From positions 5,493,001-5,557,000 of the forward strand of contig NZ_AP025667.1 in the NCBI RefSeq assembly GCF_022846655.1: 64,000 bases of DNA. Reading direction: 5' to 3'. Source of the DNA: Streptomyces seoulensis (lineage in GTDB: Bacteria; Actinomycetota; Actinomycetes; Streptomycetales; Streptomycetaceae). The notes below the pieces were generated by a model, which was given only the letters and a program-made list of their open reading frames with translations, did no database searches and was not told where the DNA came from. Shown here piece by piece: positions 17,611-25,095 of the stretch. Each line of letters opens with the position of its first letter. The stretch's first letter is position 1. A program made the position numbers and the translations under genes.

Positions 17611-19755
17611 TCACGGAGCCTCCAGCAGGTCTCCGGTGCCGGGCAGGGGGCGGTGCGGATCGTCGTAGAGGATCGCCAGTCCGTGGGCCCAGTAGGACTC
17701 GGTGTCCTCGGCGCCGACCTGTCCGCGCAGCGCGTGCACCGCGCCGGGCAGGAACAGCGCGCCGTCGCCGTCGTCCACGACCGTCTTCACGCCCCGGTGG
17801 AACTCCCCGCACACCGCGTCCGGCCGCCGCCGGCGGTGCCACAGCACCACCCCGAACCCGGCCCGCAGCACCCGGCCGAGCGCGGCGGGGTCGTCGGCGG
17901 AGCGCGGGTCGCCGGGCCGGCACAGCACCGGCACGGTGTACGGCGCGAGCCCGCGCAGCGCCGCCGCCTCCGGTACGGGTCTGCGCACGCCGTCGTCGCA
18001 GTCCAGCACCTCGGCCTGCGCCTCCCGCAGATGCAGCCGGCGCCAGCGGTCCCTGCGTTCGGCGTCCGGGTCCTCGGCGCCCTCCGTCTCCCAGGGCGCG
18101 GCCCCGCTCCGCCGGGTGGACGGTTCCTCGTCGGGGAGCTGGTCGCGATCCGAGCAGCGGACCAGCACCGGCCGTTCGGCGCCGAGGGGGGCGCCGTCGG
18201 GGGCGAGCCGCCAGTCGTCCACGGGCAGGCCCAGGTGCAGATGGGGCAGGGCCACGTACAGGGTGGCGCGCCGTCCGGGCTCGTCGCAGTGCCGGAACGC
18301 CTCGGCCAGGGGTGCGGCCACGTGGTCGGCGAGGCCGTCCAGCGGGGCGCGTTCCCCCTCGTACAGCCGGGTCGGCTCCTGGTCGGGGCCGCCGCCCACC
18401 GAGACCGACCAGTCGCAGTGGTCCGGCTCCCAGCCCCGGCGCAGCACCACCAGCAGCACGGAGGGTTCGGGGTGTCCGGCCAGCAGGGGCCGGACCGGCT
18501 CCAGTACCGCGGTGTCCGTGCCGGCCCCGCCGCTCGTGCCGCACGCGGACCGCCGGTGCGCCGCCTGGGCACGGCCGAGCAGTTCCGCGCGCCGCTGGGC
18601 GAGGGCGTGCCGGTAACCGCTGTCCAGCCCGGCCGCCGTGTGCCGCACCCAGTCCCACAGGGCCCGCTCGGCGGCGAGCGCGCTGGGAGCGGGCGGGCGC
18701 TCGGCGGACAGCACGCCCATCGCGTAGTCGAGCACCAGCTTCAGGGCGCCGTCCTGGCGGGCGTGTTCGTAGAGCAGTCCGAGCCCGTCGCGCCAGCCGC
18801 GCGGAGCGGGCACGAGGGACGGTACGCGGAAGTCGGGCAGCGAGCGGAGCACGTCCAGCAGGGCGCGGGTGCTGACGGGCGGGGGCAGGTCGGCGAGCAG
18901 TCCGAGCAGTTCGCTGCGCTGGTGCGGGCCGAGGGTGCGGCCGGGGCGGGCGCCGAGTTCGCCCTGGATGTCGGCCCAGGTGGGGTCGGACGAGTCGGCG
19001 GCCTGCTGGCGGTCGCGGTGGTAGCGGTCGTGGGCGTGGAAGACGGACTGGTAGACGTCGTTGCCGTCGGCGGGGAGCCGCAGCGTGCGCAGGCGCTCCA
19101 CACCGATCGAGGTGCCACCGCCCCCGTGGTCCGCGCGCGACTTGAGCACGCCGACGACCTCACCGCGTACGAGGTCGACCACGGGCCCGCCGGAGACGCC
19201 GGAGGGCAGGTCGTTCCGCCCGAGCCGGACCTGCTCCTCGGGCGACCAGGCGCTGATGGTCCCCTGCACGGTGAGCCGCCCGTCCAGGATCTGCAGCCTG
19301 CCCCGGGGCGCGGTCCAGCCCGCGTAGAACACCCCGGTCCCGCCGAAGTGCGGGTTGGGCCGCTCGGAGACGTACACGCAGGTGTGACCGACCGGCTCGC
19401 GCAGCCGGACCAGGGCGAGGTCCGGCGCCGGCCAGTTGCCGGGCGCGGGGCGGCCGGTGAGCTCCGGGAGCATCGCGGCCACGCGTCCGGGCACCGCGCG
19501 CGGGTCGTCGTAGGGGCTGGTCCGGTACACCACGGTGACCTCGCCCCCCTCCCCGGCGTGAACCACGTGTGCGCAGGTCAGAACCCAGTTCGGCGCGACG
19601 AAGAAGCCGCTGCCGAGGAAGCTGACGGGCTCGTCGTGGGCATACCCGGCCCCCGCGCGATGAATGCGTACGGTCGCCGCCAGAACGAGGTCACGCAGCG
19701 CAAGCTCCGCAGCACCGGACCCGCCCGGTGCGCCCCCGTCGTACCCCGCGCTCAT
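17611..19755 (-). CDS. trypsin-like serine protease with VMAP-C domain
   Basis: 714 residues. The trypsin domain spans about 20-215 with a complete triad: His63 (VLTCAHVV), Asp112 (PDLALVRL) and Ser188 (GVSGGPVVD). There is no signal peptide, so the enzyme acts in the cytoplasm. A helical middle region (about 225-360, with LLDVLRSLPDFRVPSL) resembles effector-associated or VMAP middle domains. The C-terminal half (about 400-700, LLVVLRRGWEPD, YVALPHLHLGLPVDDW, VLCRPGDPR) fits the VMAP-C domain. The start codon overlaps the stop of the Trypco1 gene (ATGA). This is the protease effector of the NTP-controlled module. The VMAP-C call is from remembered family features, so moderate certainty. Confidence 0.82.
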   Translation of the reverse strand: MSAGYDGGAPGGSGAAELALRDLVLAATVRIHRAGAGYAHDEPVSFLGSGFFVAPNWVLTCAHVVHAGEGGEVTVVYRTSPYDDPRAVPGRVAAMLPELTGRPAPGNWPAPDLALVRLREPVGHTCVYVSERPNPHFGGTGVFYAGWTAPRGRLQILDGRLTVQGTISAWSPEEQVRLGRNDLPSGVSGGPVVDLVRGEVVGVLKSRADHGGGGTSIGVERLRTLRLPADGNDVYQSVFHAHDRYHRDRQQAADSSDPTWADIQGELGARPGRTLGPHQRSELLGLLADLPPPVSTRALLDVLRSLPDFRVPSLVPAPRGWRDGLGLLYEHARQDGALKLVLDYAMGVLSAERPPAPSALAAERALWDWVRHTAAGLDSGYRHALAQRRAELLGRAQAAHRRSACGTSGGAGTDTAVLEPVRPLLAGHPEPSVLLVVLRRGWEPDHCDWSVSVGGGPDQEPTRLYEGERAPLDGLADHVAAPLAEAFRHCDEPGRRATLYVALPHLHLGLPVDDWRLAPDGAPLGAERPVLVRCSDRDQLPDEEPSTRRSGAAPWETEGAEDPDAERRDRWRRLHLREAQAEVLDCDDGVRRPVPEAAALRGLAPYTVPVLCRPGDPRSADDPAALGRVLRAGFGVVLWHRRRRPDAVCGEFHRGVKTVVDDGDGALFLPGAVHALRGQVGAEDTESYWAHGLAILYDDPHRPLPGTGDLLEAP

Positions 19756-20300
19756 CCCGGATGCCCCCACACGCCGAGCAACGCTTCGGGTCGGGGGGTT
19801 GGGGAGGGGTGGGGAGGGGGCAGGGGTGAGGGGCCCGTTCCCGGCGTGCCCGGTCCCGGTGTTCCCGGCGTACCCGGTCCCGGCGTGCCCGGCCCAGGTC
19901 CGGCCCCTGGTACGGGGTCCGCATCCGGTGCGGGTCCCGTGCCCGCTCCGCCGTTCGCCGCTCCACTCGTGTCGGGCGGCCCGCCGTTCCACGTCAGGGT
20001 GACCGTCAGCGCCGCCTTGGCCTCGCCGTCCGCGAGCAGGCCGACCACCTTGCCGGCCTTCGCGGTCAGCTCGATGCCGAACTCCACGCTGACCTCGTCC
20101 GGCCGCACCGCGCTGAGCGGGGCGGACAACGACCGCGCGACCCCGGTGATCAGCGAGTGCAGGCTCTCCACGCTCGCCTCCACCCGGTCATGGAAGCCGG
20201 TGTCGGTGTACGACAGCTCCTCGGCCCCCGAGATCCGGGCCCACACCGGCGTGCCGTCCGGCAGCTCGATCCGCGCTACCCGCGTCGATTCCCCGTCCAT
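19752..20300 (-). CDS. CU044_2847/Trypco1-like protein (trypsin-co-occurring) with proline-rich tail
   Basis: 182 residues. The first 110 form a small beta-rich domain (ARIELPDGTPVWARI, then VEFGIELTAKAGKVVGLLADGEAKAALTVTLTW), the pattern of the CU044_2847 family renamed trypsin-co-occurring domain 1. The rest is a low-complexity Pro/Gly/Thr tail with PGTPGPG repeats. It is the first gene of the leftward VMAP block and its stop overlaps the protease start, implying stoichiometric coupling. It could act as inhibitor, substrate or activator of the protease; the sequence does not decide. The ATG at 20300 has GGGGGAG upstream; a longer start at 20378 is possible. Confidence 0.8.
   Translation of the reverse strand: MDGESTRVARIELPDGTPVWARISGAEELSYTDTGFHDRVEASVESLHSLITGVARSLSAPLSAVRPDEVSVEFGIELTAKAGKVVGLLADGEAKAALTVTLTWNGGPPDTSGAANGGAGTGPAPDADPVPGAGPGPGTPGPGTPGTPGPGTPGTGPSPLPPPHPSPTPRPEALLGVWGHPG
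19793..19900. repeat. G-run (G-quadruplex candidate) and degenerate Pro/Gly/Thr-coding repeats
   Basis: On the plus strand 19793-19833 holds seven runs of four or more G separated by one or two bases, a strong G-quadruplex pattern. It is the template strand of the Trypco1 gene. The adjoining 19840-19900 is a tandem set of CCCGGCGT/CCCGGTCCCGG units encoding the PGTPGPG tail. Both could cause slippage or length variation. Confidence 0.6.
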
Positions 20301-20541
20301 CGGACTCCCCCGTCCTCTCCCCCGCCCGTCCCCCGTCCCATGCCGCGCCCGGCACCCGTGGCAACACCCCCGCGGCACCGGCTGCCCAGCACGCCCGGCG
20401 GCTGCCTATGATTTTCCTGTCCTCACCCGGCTCCCGGCCGGGACAGGCGGCGCCCTCCGCGCTCGCGGTCACGTCCGCGAATGAGGGTTCTTCCCGCCCG
20501 GGACCGGACCTACCCCTGCACCGACCGACGGAGCGTCATCC

Positions 20542-20721
20542 ATGTACTTCACCGACCGAGGCATCGAAGAACTGGAGAAGCGGCGCGGCGAGGAAGAGGT
20601 CACCTTCGAGTGGCTCGCCGAGCAACTGCGTACGTTCGTCGACCTGAACCCCGACTTCGAGGTCCCGGTGGAGCGCCTGGCCACCTGGCTGGCCCGCCTG
20701 GACGACGAGGACGACGAGTAA
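20542..20721 (+). CDS. DUF6104 family small acidic protein
   Basis: 59 residues beginning MYFTDRGIEELEKR and ending in an acidic RLDDEDDE tail. It is predicted to be helical and cytoplasmic. I recognise the sequence as a widely conserved Streptomyces small protein (DUF6104), function unknown. It is divergent from the Trypco1 gene, with 241 bases between the two starts (20301-20541) that must hold both promoters; no clear operator is visible in that gap. The downstream gap up to 20870 shows no other gene. Confidence 0.8.
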   Translation: MYFTDRGIEELEKRRGEEEVTFEWLAEQLRTFVDLNPDFEVPVERLATWLARLDDEDDE

Positions 20722-20872
20722 CCCGCCTCCCCGCTCGCGGTATGCCCCGGGGGCACCGGCCGCCGGTGCCCTCGCCCCCTCCACCCGCAGGCCCGCCCAC
20801 CGGGACAGGGCCCGCACAGCCATGCCCGCGCACGGTCCGCCGCCGACGGCCTTCGTCCCCCGAAAGGGTGTC

Positions 20873-20926
20873 TTGACTTCCGACAGGCACGATATATCGT
20901 GATTGACAGGAGACGCGATATGGCGT
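20873..20926 (+). promoter_or_regulatory. promoter with palindromic operator of the DUF4097-padR operon
   Basis: TTGACT (20873-20878) is followed 16 bases on by TATCGT (20895-20900) as a -10. Overlapping the -10 is the perfect 14-bp palindrome CACGATATATCGTG (20888-20901). A related imperfect copy, ACGCGATATGGCGT, lies at 20913-20926. A dimeric winged-helix repressor bound here would block the promoter. The PadR protein encoded two genes downstream is the obvious candidate, giving autoregulation. Confidence 0.65.
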
Positions 20927-21001
20927 GACTGGTCGGCATGCTCGCCCACCGCGCATCGCCCCGCTCCGCCCTCTTGTCCGCGTCACGCCCGAGGAGGACC
21001 C

Positions 21002-21892
21002 GTGTCCGAGTGGACCGTCGCCGAACCCCAGAAGCTGACCTTCGACACCCCGGTGAGCGAGCTGAACGTCCGCGTCGTCAACGGCACGGTGAACGTCGTG
21101 GGCACCGAGGAGAGTTCCGCCCGCCTGGAGGTCTCGGACATCGAGGGCCCGCCCCTGATCGTCACGCACCGGCACGGCACCCTGACGGTGGCGTACGAAG
21201 ACCTGCCGTGGAAGGGCTTCCTGAAGTGGCTGGACCGTGAGGGCTGGCGCCGCAGCGCCGTCGTCTCCCTCGCCGTGCCCGCGGGCACCCGCGTGGAGGT
21301 CGGGGTGGTCGGCGCCGCCGCGGTCGTCTCCGGGGTGCGCGGCCCCTCCGTGGTCAAGGGCGTCACCGGCGACACCACCCTCGTCGGCGTCTCCGGCCCG
21401 GTCCGCGCGGACACCGTCTCGGGCAATGTGGAGGCGCAGGCCGTCAGCGGCGAGCTGAGGTTCAAGTCGGTCTCCGGCGACCTGACGGTGGTGGAGGGCA
21501 CGGGCCCCTCCGTCCGCGCCGACTCGGTCAGCGGCTCCATGATCATCGACCTGGACCCGGAGGGCCCCACCGACGTACGCCTGACCAGCGTCTCCGGCGA
21601 GATCGCCATACGGCTCCCGCACCCGGCGGACGCGGACGTGGAGGCGAACACCGCCAGCGGCTCCATCTCCAACGCCTTCGACGGCCTGCGCGTGCAGGGC
21701 CAGTGGGGCGCCCACAAGATCACCGGCCGCCTCGGCTCGGGCACCGGCAAGCTCCGGGCCACCACGGTCTCCGGCTCGATCGCCCTGCTGCGCCGCCCGG
21801 CCGAGGAGGACGACGACACCGCCTGGGAGACCGCCCCCGGCCCCACCTCCGCCTCCCCCGCGGACGGCACGACCGACAAGAAGGTGCTCTGA
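21002..21892 (+). CDS. DUF4097-family beta-strand repeat protein
   Basis: 296 residues from a GTG preceded by AGGAGG. The body is a chain of short beta-strand repeats with recurring VSG motifs (about residues 120-260: GVSGPVRADTVSGNVEAQAVSGELRFKSVSG pattern, quoted here only to show its rhythm), the hallmark of DUF4097 adhesin-like beta-helix proteins. There is no signal peptide or membrane span, so it appears cytosolic. The stop is one base before the padR start, so the two form an operon. Paired DUF4097-PadR genes are common in Streptomyces; the biological role is unknown. Confidence 0.85.
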   Translation: MSEWTVAEPQKLTFDTPVSELNVRVVNGTVNVVGTEESSARLEVSDIEGPPLIVTHRHGTLTVAYEDLPWKGFLKWLDREGWRRSAVVSLAVPAGTRVEVGVVGAAAVVSGVRGPSVVKGVTGDTTLVGVSGPVRADTVSGNVEAQAVSGELRFKSVSGDLTVVEGTGPSVRADSVSGSMIIDLDPEGPTDVRLTSVSGEIAIRLPHPADADVEANTASGSISNAFDGLRVQGQWGAHKITGRLGSGTGKLRATTVSGSIALLRRPAEEDDDTAWETAPGPTSASPADGTTDKKVL

Positions 21893-21893
21893 C

Positions 21894-22955
21894 ATGCCTC
21901 CCGTCTTCGCCCACGGCCGCCTCCGCCTGTACCTCCTCAAGCTGCTCGACGAGGCCCCGCGCCACGGCTACGAGGTGATCAGACTCCTCGAAGAGCGCTT
22001 CCAGGGCCTGTACGCCCCCTCGGCCGGAACGGTCTACCCGCGTCTGGCCAAGCTGGAGACCGAGGGCCTGGTCACCCACACCTCCGAGGGCGGCCGGAAG
22101 GTGTACTCCATCACCGACGCGGGCCGCGCCGAGCTGGCCGACCGCAGTGGTGAACTGGCCGACCTGGAGCTGGAGATCCGCGAGTCGGTGGCGGAACTCG
22201 CCGCCGAGATCAAGGCCGATGTGCGCGGTGCCGCGGGTGATCTGCGGCGCGAGGTGCGCGCGGCGGCCTCCCGGACCCGCACCAGCAGGGACGGCGGGGA
22301 CCGGGCGGGCATCTTCGGCGAGCCGGCCGGTCAGGGTGACGCCGAGGCGTGGCGGACCGCCAAGGAGGAGATGCGCCGCGTCAAGCAGGAGTGGAAGGAA
22401 CAGGCCCGGCGCGCCAAGGACGAGAGCCGCCGGGCCCGCGAGGAGGCCCAGCAGGCCCGGCGCCAGGCCCAGGAGGCGCAGTCGCGGGCCAACGCCCAGG
22501 CCCAGGAGGAGATGCGCCGCCTCGCGCACCGGGTCCAGGAGCGGGTGCAGGACCACTTCACCCGCGGCGACTGGCCGACGGGCGTCCGCGAGGGCCTGTC
22601 CGAACTCGCGCGGGAGTTCGGCGACTTCGGCAAGGAGCACGGCAGGCGGACCGGTGCGGCCGGTTCCGGTGCGGCCGCTCCCGGTGCGGGCAGCGCCAAG
22701 GCCGATGCGCCCGCCCCGGAGTACTCCGCCACCCCGCCGGACTTCCCGATGGAGTACGAGCCGGCCTGGGCCCATGAGCCGCCCACCGGCGACCCGGCCC
22801 GTGACCTGGACCGTCTGCTGGACCGCTTCCGGGACGACGTCCGGGACGCGGCCCGCGACCGAGGCGTCACCGAGGACCAGCTCCATGAGGTCCGCCGCCA
22901 TCTGTCGGCTGCGGCGGCCCGCATCGGCGCGATACTCGACGGCCCCAAGGTCTGA
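21894..22955 (+). CDS. PadR-family transcriptional regulator with long coiled-coil C-terminus
   Basis: 353 residues. The N-terminal winged helix (about 8-85) has the PadR hallmarks LLKLLDEAPRHGYEVIRLLEE and GTVYPRLAKLETEGLV. A first helix region (about 85-125) should dimerise. From about 150 to 215 comes a highly charged Arg/Glu/Gln coiled coil, much longer than in typical PadR proteins of about 180 residues, and then a disordered linker and a final helix (HEVRRHLSAAAARIGAIL). It likely represses its own operon through the palindrome at 20888. The signal sensed is unknown. Confidence 0.9.
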   Translation: MPPVFAHGRLRLYLLKLLDEAPRHGYEVIRLLEERFQGLYAPSAGTVYPRLAKLETEGLVTHTSEGGRKVYSITDAGRAELADRSGELADLELEIRESVAELAAEIKADVRGAAGDLRREVRAAASRTRTSRDGGDRAGIFGEPAGQGDAEAWRTAKEEMRRVKQEWKEQARRAKDESRRAREEAQQARRQAQEAQSRANAQAQEEMRRLAHRVQERVQDHFTRGDWPTGVREGLSELAREFGDFGKEHGRRTGAAGSGAAAPGAGSAKADAPAPEYSATPPDFPMEYEPAWAHEPPTGDPARDLDRLLDRFRDDVRDAARDRGVTEDQLHEVRRHLSAAAARIGAILDGPKV

Positions 22956-22991
22956 GGCGCCTGCGCCCCCGGGGTCGGCCCAGGCTCCCCG

Positions 22992-23016
22992 GGGCCCGGG
23001 GTCGACCCCGGGGCCC
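22992..23016. terminator. GC hairpin between convergent padR and clp-N genes
   Basis: GGGCCCGGGG (22992-23001), loop TCGA, CCCCGGGGCCC (23006-23016), a stem with one bulged base and no T-run. It lies between convergent genes and could end transcription from both sides. Confidence 0.45.
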
Positions 23017-23020
23017 GGCG

Positions 23021-23584
23021 TCAGCCCGCCTGTGCCGTGCCCTCGCCGTACAGGACCCGCCGCAGCGACTCGTGGGTCACTCCGTGGTCGGCGAGCACCT
23101 CGGCGGACACTCCGGGCCGTGCCGCCAGGGCGAGCAGGAGGTGCTCGTCGCCGATGCGCCGGTCGCGGCGGCCCACGGCGGCACGCAGCGCACCCTCCAG
23201 CACGTCCTTGGCGTCCTGTTCGAAGGTCCGGCGGCCCGGCCGGCCGCCCGCTTCGCGGCGGTCGCCGGACAGCGCACCGGCGCCGTGTGCCTCCTCGACC
23301 CTGGAGACGATCTCCGTGACGTCGATCCCGAGTCCGGCGAGGGCGTCCGCGTCCGCCCGGGTCAGGCCCGCCCGGCGCCGCGCCTCGGCAAGCGCCTGCC
23401 GCAGGGACTCCCTGCCTTCGGCGAGGCCGAGCGCGGCGAGCGCGAAGGAGGCCCGGCTGCCCTCCCGGTCGAGGAGGGCGAGCAGCAGATGTTCGGCGCC
23501 GATGGACCGTACGCCCGCGCGTTCGGCGTACTCGACCGCGCCCCGGACGACGTCACGGGCGTCCTTGGTGAAGCGTTCGAACAT
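23021..23584 (-). CDS. Clp N-terminal (double Clp_N) domain protein, ClpC2-like
   Basis: 187 residues made of two Clp_N repeats: about 1-75 (MFERFTKDARDVVRGAVEYA, then GAEHLLLALL) and about 115-187 (FEQDAKDVLEGALRAAV, then GDEHLLLALA). It has no AAA+ ATPase domain, so it cannot unfold proteins itself. Such stand-alone domains resemble the adaptor or drug-binding part of ClpC1. Mycobacterial ClpC2 is known to bind cyclomarin-type antibiotics and shield ClpC1. The gene starts inside the stop of the HTH gene (ATGA), so the two are one operon. Confidence 0.88.
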   Translation of the reverse strand: MFERFTKDARDVVRGAVEYAERAGVRSIGAEHLLLALLDREGSRASFALAALGLAEGRESLRQALAEARRRAGLTRADADALAGLGIDVTEIVSRVEEAHGAGALSGDRREAGGRPGRRTFEQDAKDVLEGALRAAVGRRDRRIGDEHLLLALAARPGVSAEVLADHGVTHESLRRVLYGEGTAQAG

Positions 23585-23793
23585 CACTGCCTCCCATACT
23601 TCTTGTGCACGGCCTGCCTGCTGACACCCAGCTCGGCGGCGATCTCCTGCCACGACCAGCCCTGATTGCGCGCACCGCGCACCTGCACCGCTTCCAGTTG
23701 CTCCAGCAGCCTGCGCAGGGCGGCCACGGCACGCAGCCCGACCCGCGGATCGCGGTCACCGGCCCGCTGGGCGAGATCCGTTGCATCCGTCAT
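23584..23793 (-). CDS. small helix-turn-helix DNA-binding protein
   Basis: 69 residues. The C-terminal helix-turn-helix reads SWQEIAAELGVSRQAVHKKYG (21 residues, about 48-68), a classical sigma-4/Trp-repressor-like HTH; the N-terminal helix (RAVAALRRLLEQLEAVQV) probably dimerises. The ATG is three bases from the palindromic operator, so it very likely represses its own two-gene operon. The partner Clp_N protein overlaps it by four bases and may modulate DNA binding. Confidence 0.85.
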   Translation of the reverse strand: MTDATDLAQRAGDRDPRVGLRAVAALRRLLEQLEAVQVRGARNQGWSWQEIAAELGVSRQAVHKKYGRQ

Positions 23794-23795
23794 GA

Positions 23796-23840
23796 TGTCA
23801 ACTTAGGTTGACACACCCACCCTGTCATCCCAAGTTGACA
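23796..23840 (-). promoter_or_regulatory. operator of the HTH-ClpN operon
   Basis: TGTCAACTTAGGTTGACA at 23796-23813 is a perfect inverted repeat with 7-base arms and a 4-base spacer, ending 2 bases from the HTH start codon. A second weaker copy lies at 23823-23840 (TGTCA, six bases, then GTTGACA). Read leftward, TTGTCAACTTGGG provides a -35-like element. Tandem sites immediately at the start suggest tight autorepression. Confidence 0.65.
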
Positions 23841-23910
23841 ACAAGGTCCACGAAAAGGCGGGCCCGGCACCCGGACCCGCCTCCGCACTCCGCCCTCCCT
23901 GGAGGGGAGT

Positions 23911-24876
23911 TCAGGAGTTGGTGAGCACGATCTTCCCGAACTGCTCGCCGGACTCCAGCCGTTCGAACCCCTCGCGGGCCCGGTCCAGCGGCAGCACCTC
24001 GTCGATGACGGGGCGCACACCGGTCGTGGCGCAGAAGGCGAGCAGGTCCTCCAGCTCGTCCTTCGTGCCCATGGTGGAGCCGACGACCTTCAGTTCGAGG
24101 AAGAAGATCCGGGTCAGCTCGGCATGCGAGGGCCGGTCACCGCTGGTGGCACCGGAGATCACGACGGTGCCGCCGGGCCGCAGCGACTTGACGGAGTGCG
24201 ACCAGGTCGCGGCGCCCACCGTCTCGATGACGGCGTCCACCCGCTGCGGCAGCCGCGCCCCCGGCTCCACCGCCTCGACGGCACCCAGTTCCAGCGCGCG
24301 CTTCCGCTTCGCCTCGTCCCGGCTGGTGGCGAAGACCCTGAGGCCGGCCGCCCGGCCGAGCACGATCGCGGCCGTGGCGACACCCCCGCCGGCACCCTGG
24401 ACCAGGACCGAGTCACCGGGCCGCACGCCCGCGTTGGTGAACAGCATCCGGTACGCGGTCAGCCAGGCGGTGGGCAGACAGGCGGCCTCGGCGAAGGACA
24501 GCTCCTTCGGCTTGGGCAGCACGTTCCAGGTGGGCACGGAGACCTGCTCGGCGAAGGTGCCCTGGTAGCGCTCGGTGAGGATGGAGCGGGGTTCACGGGG
24601 GCCGACCCCGTGGCCGCTCTGGCCGATGACGGAGTGCAGGACGACCTCGTTGCCGTCCTCGTCGATCCCGGCGGCGTCGCAGCCGAGGATCATCGGCAGC
24701 CGTTCCTCGGGGAGCCCGACACCCCGCAGGGACCAGAGGTCATGGTGGTTGAGGGAAGCGGCGCGGACGTCGACGGTGCTCCAGCCGGACCGGGCCTCGG
24801 GAGCCGGGCGCTCCCCCAACTCGAGTCCGGAGAGCGGCTGATCGCGGTCGATCCGGGCGGCATAGGCGGCGAACAT
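23911..24876 (-). CDS. zinc-binding alcohol dehydrogenase / quinone oxidoreductase family (MDR)
   Basis: 321 residues of the medium-chain dehydrogenase/reductase fold. The GroES-like N-terminal domain has LNHHDLWSLRGVGLP and ILGCDAAG; the Rossmann domain has the nucleotide-binding VLVQGAGGGVATAAIVLGR. It lacks the cysteine cluster for structural zinc, so it is probably an NADPH-dependent quinone or enone reductase. I chose the ATG at 24876 (MFAAYAARID) over upstream in-frame starts because family homology begins there. Single gene, convergent with nothing and 65 nucleotides of spacer from the operator region. The substrate is unknown. Confidence 0.85.
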   Translation of the reverse strand: MFAAYAARIDRDQPLSGLELGERPAPEARSGWSTVDVRAASLNHHDLWSLRGVGLPEERLPMILGCDAAGIDEDGNEVVLHSVIGQSGHGVGPREPRSILTERYQGTFAEQVSVPTWNVLPKPKELSFAEAACLPTAWLTAYRMLFTNAGVRPGDSVLVQGAGGGVATAAIVLGRAAGLRVFATSRDEAKRKRALELGAVEAVEPGARLPQRVDAVIETVGAATWSHSVKSLRPGGTVVISGATSGDRPSHAELTRIFFLELKVVGSTMGTKDELEDLLAFCATTGVRPVIDEVLPLDRAREGFERLESGEQFGKIVLTNS

Positions 24877-25039
24877 GCCGCCGACGATAGGTTCCGCCCC
24901 GCCCCGGGCGGAACCGCCGGACGGTGTGACACACACCCTCTTGCGTCCGGGCACCCGTTCGGCGCGGCGAGGCCCCACCGGCCGCCGGACGCCCCGGACC
25001 GACTGAACCGGCCCGGACCGTCTGGACACCCCGGACGCA

Positions 25040-25073
25040 GGAACGGCCCCGCCCTGCCGGGCGAGGCCGTTCC
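25040..25073 (-). terminator. hairpin downstream of malic enzyme gene
   Basis: Inverted repeat of 15-base arms with one mismatch (25040-25054 and 25059-25073), loop TGCC, 22 bases beyond the stop of the leftward malic enzyme gene. There is no T-run, as is common for Streptomyces terminators. Confidence 0.55.
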
Positions 25074-25095
25074 GTTCGGACGCTTGTGCGCCGTG

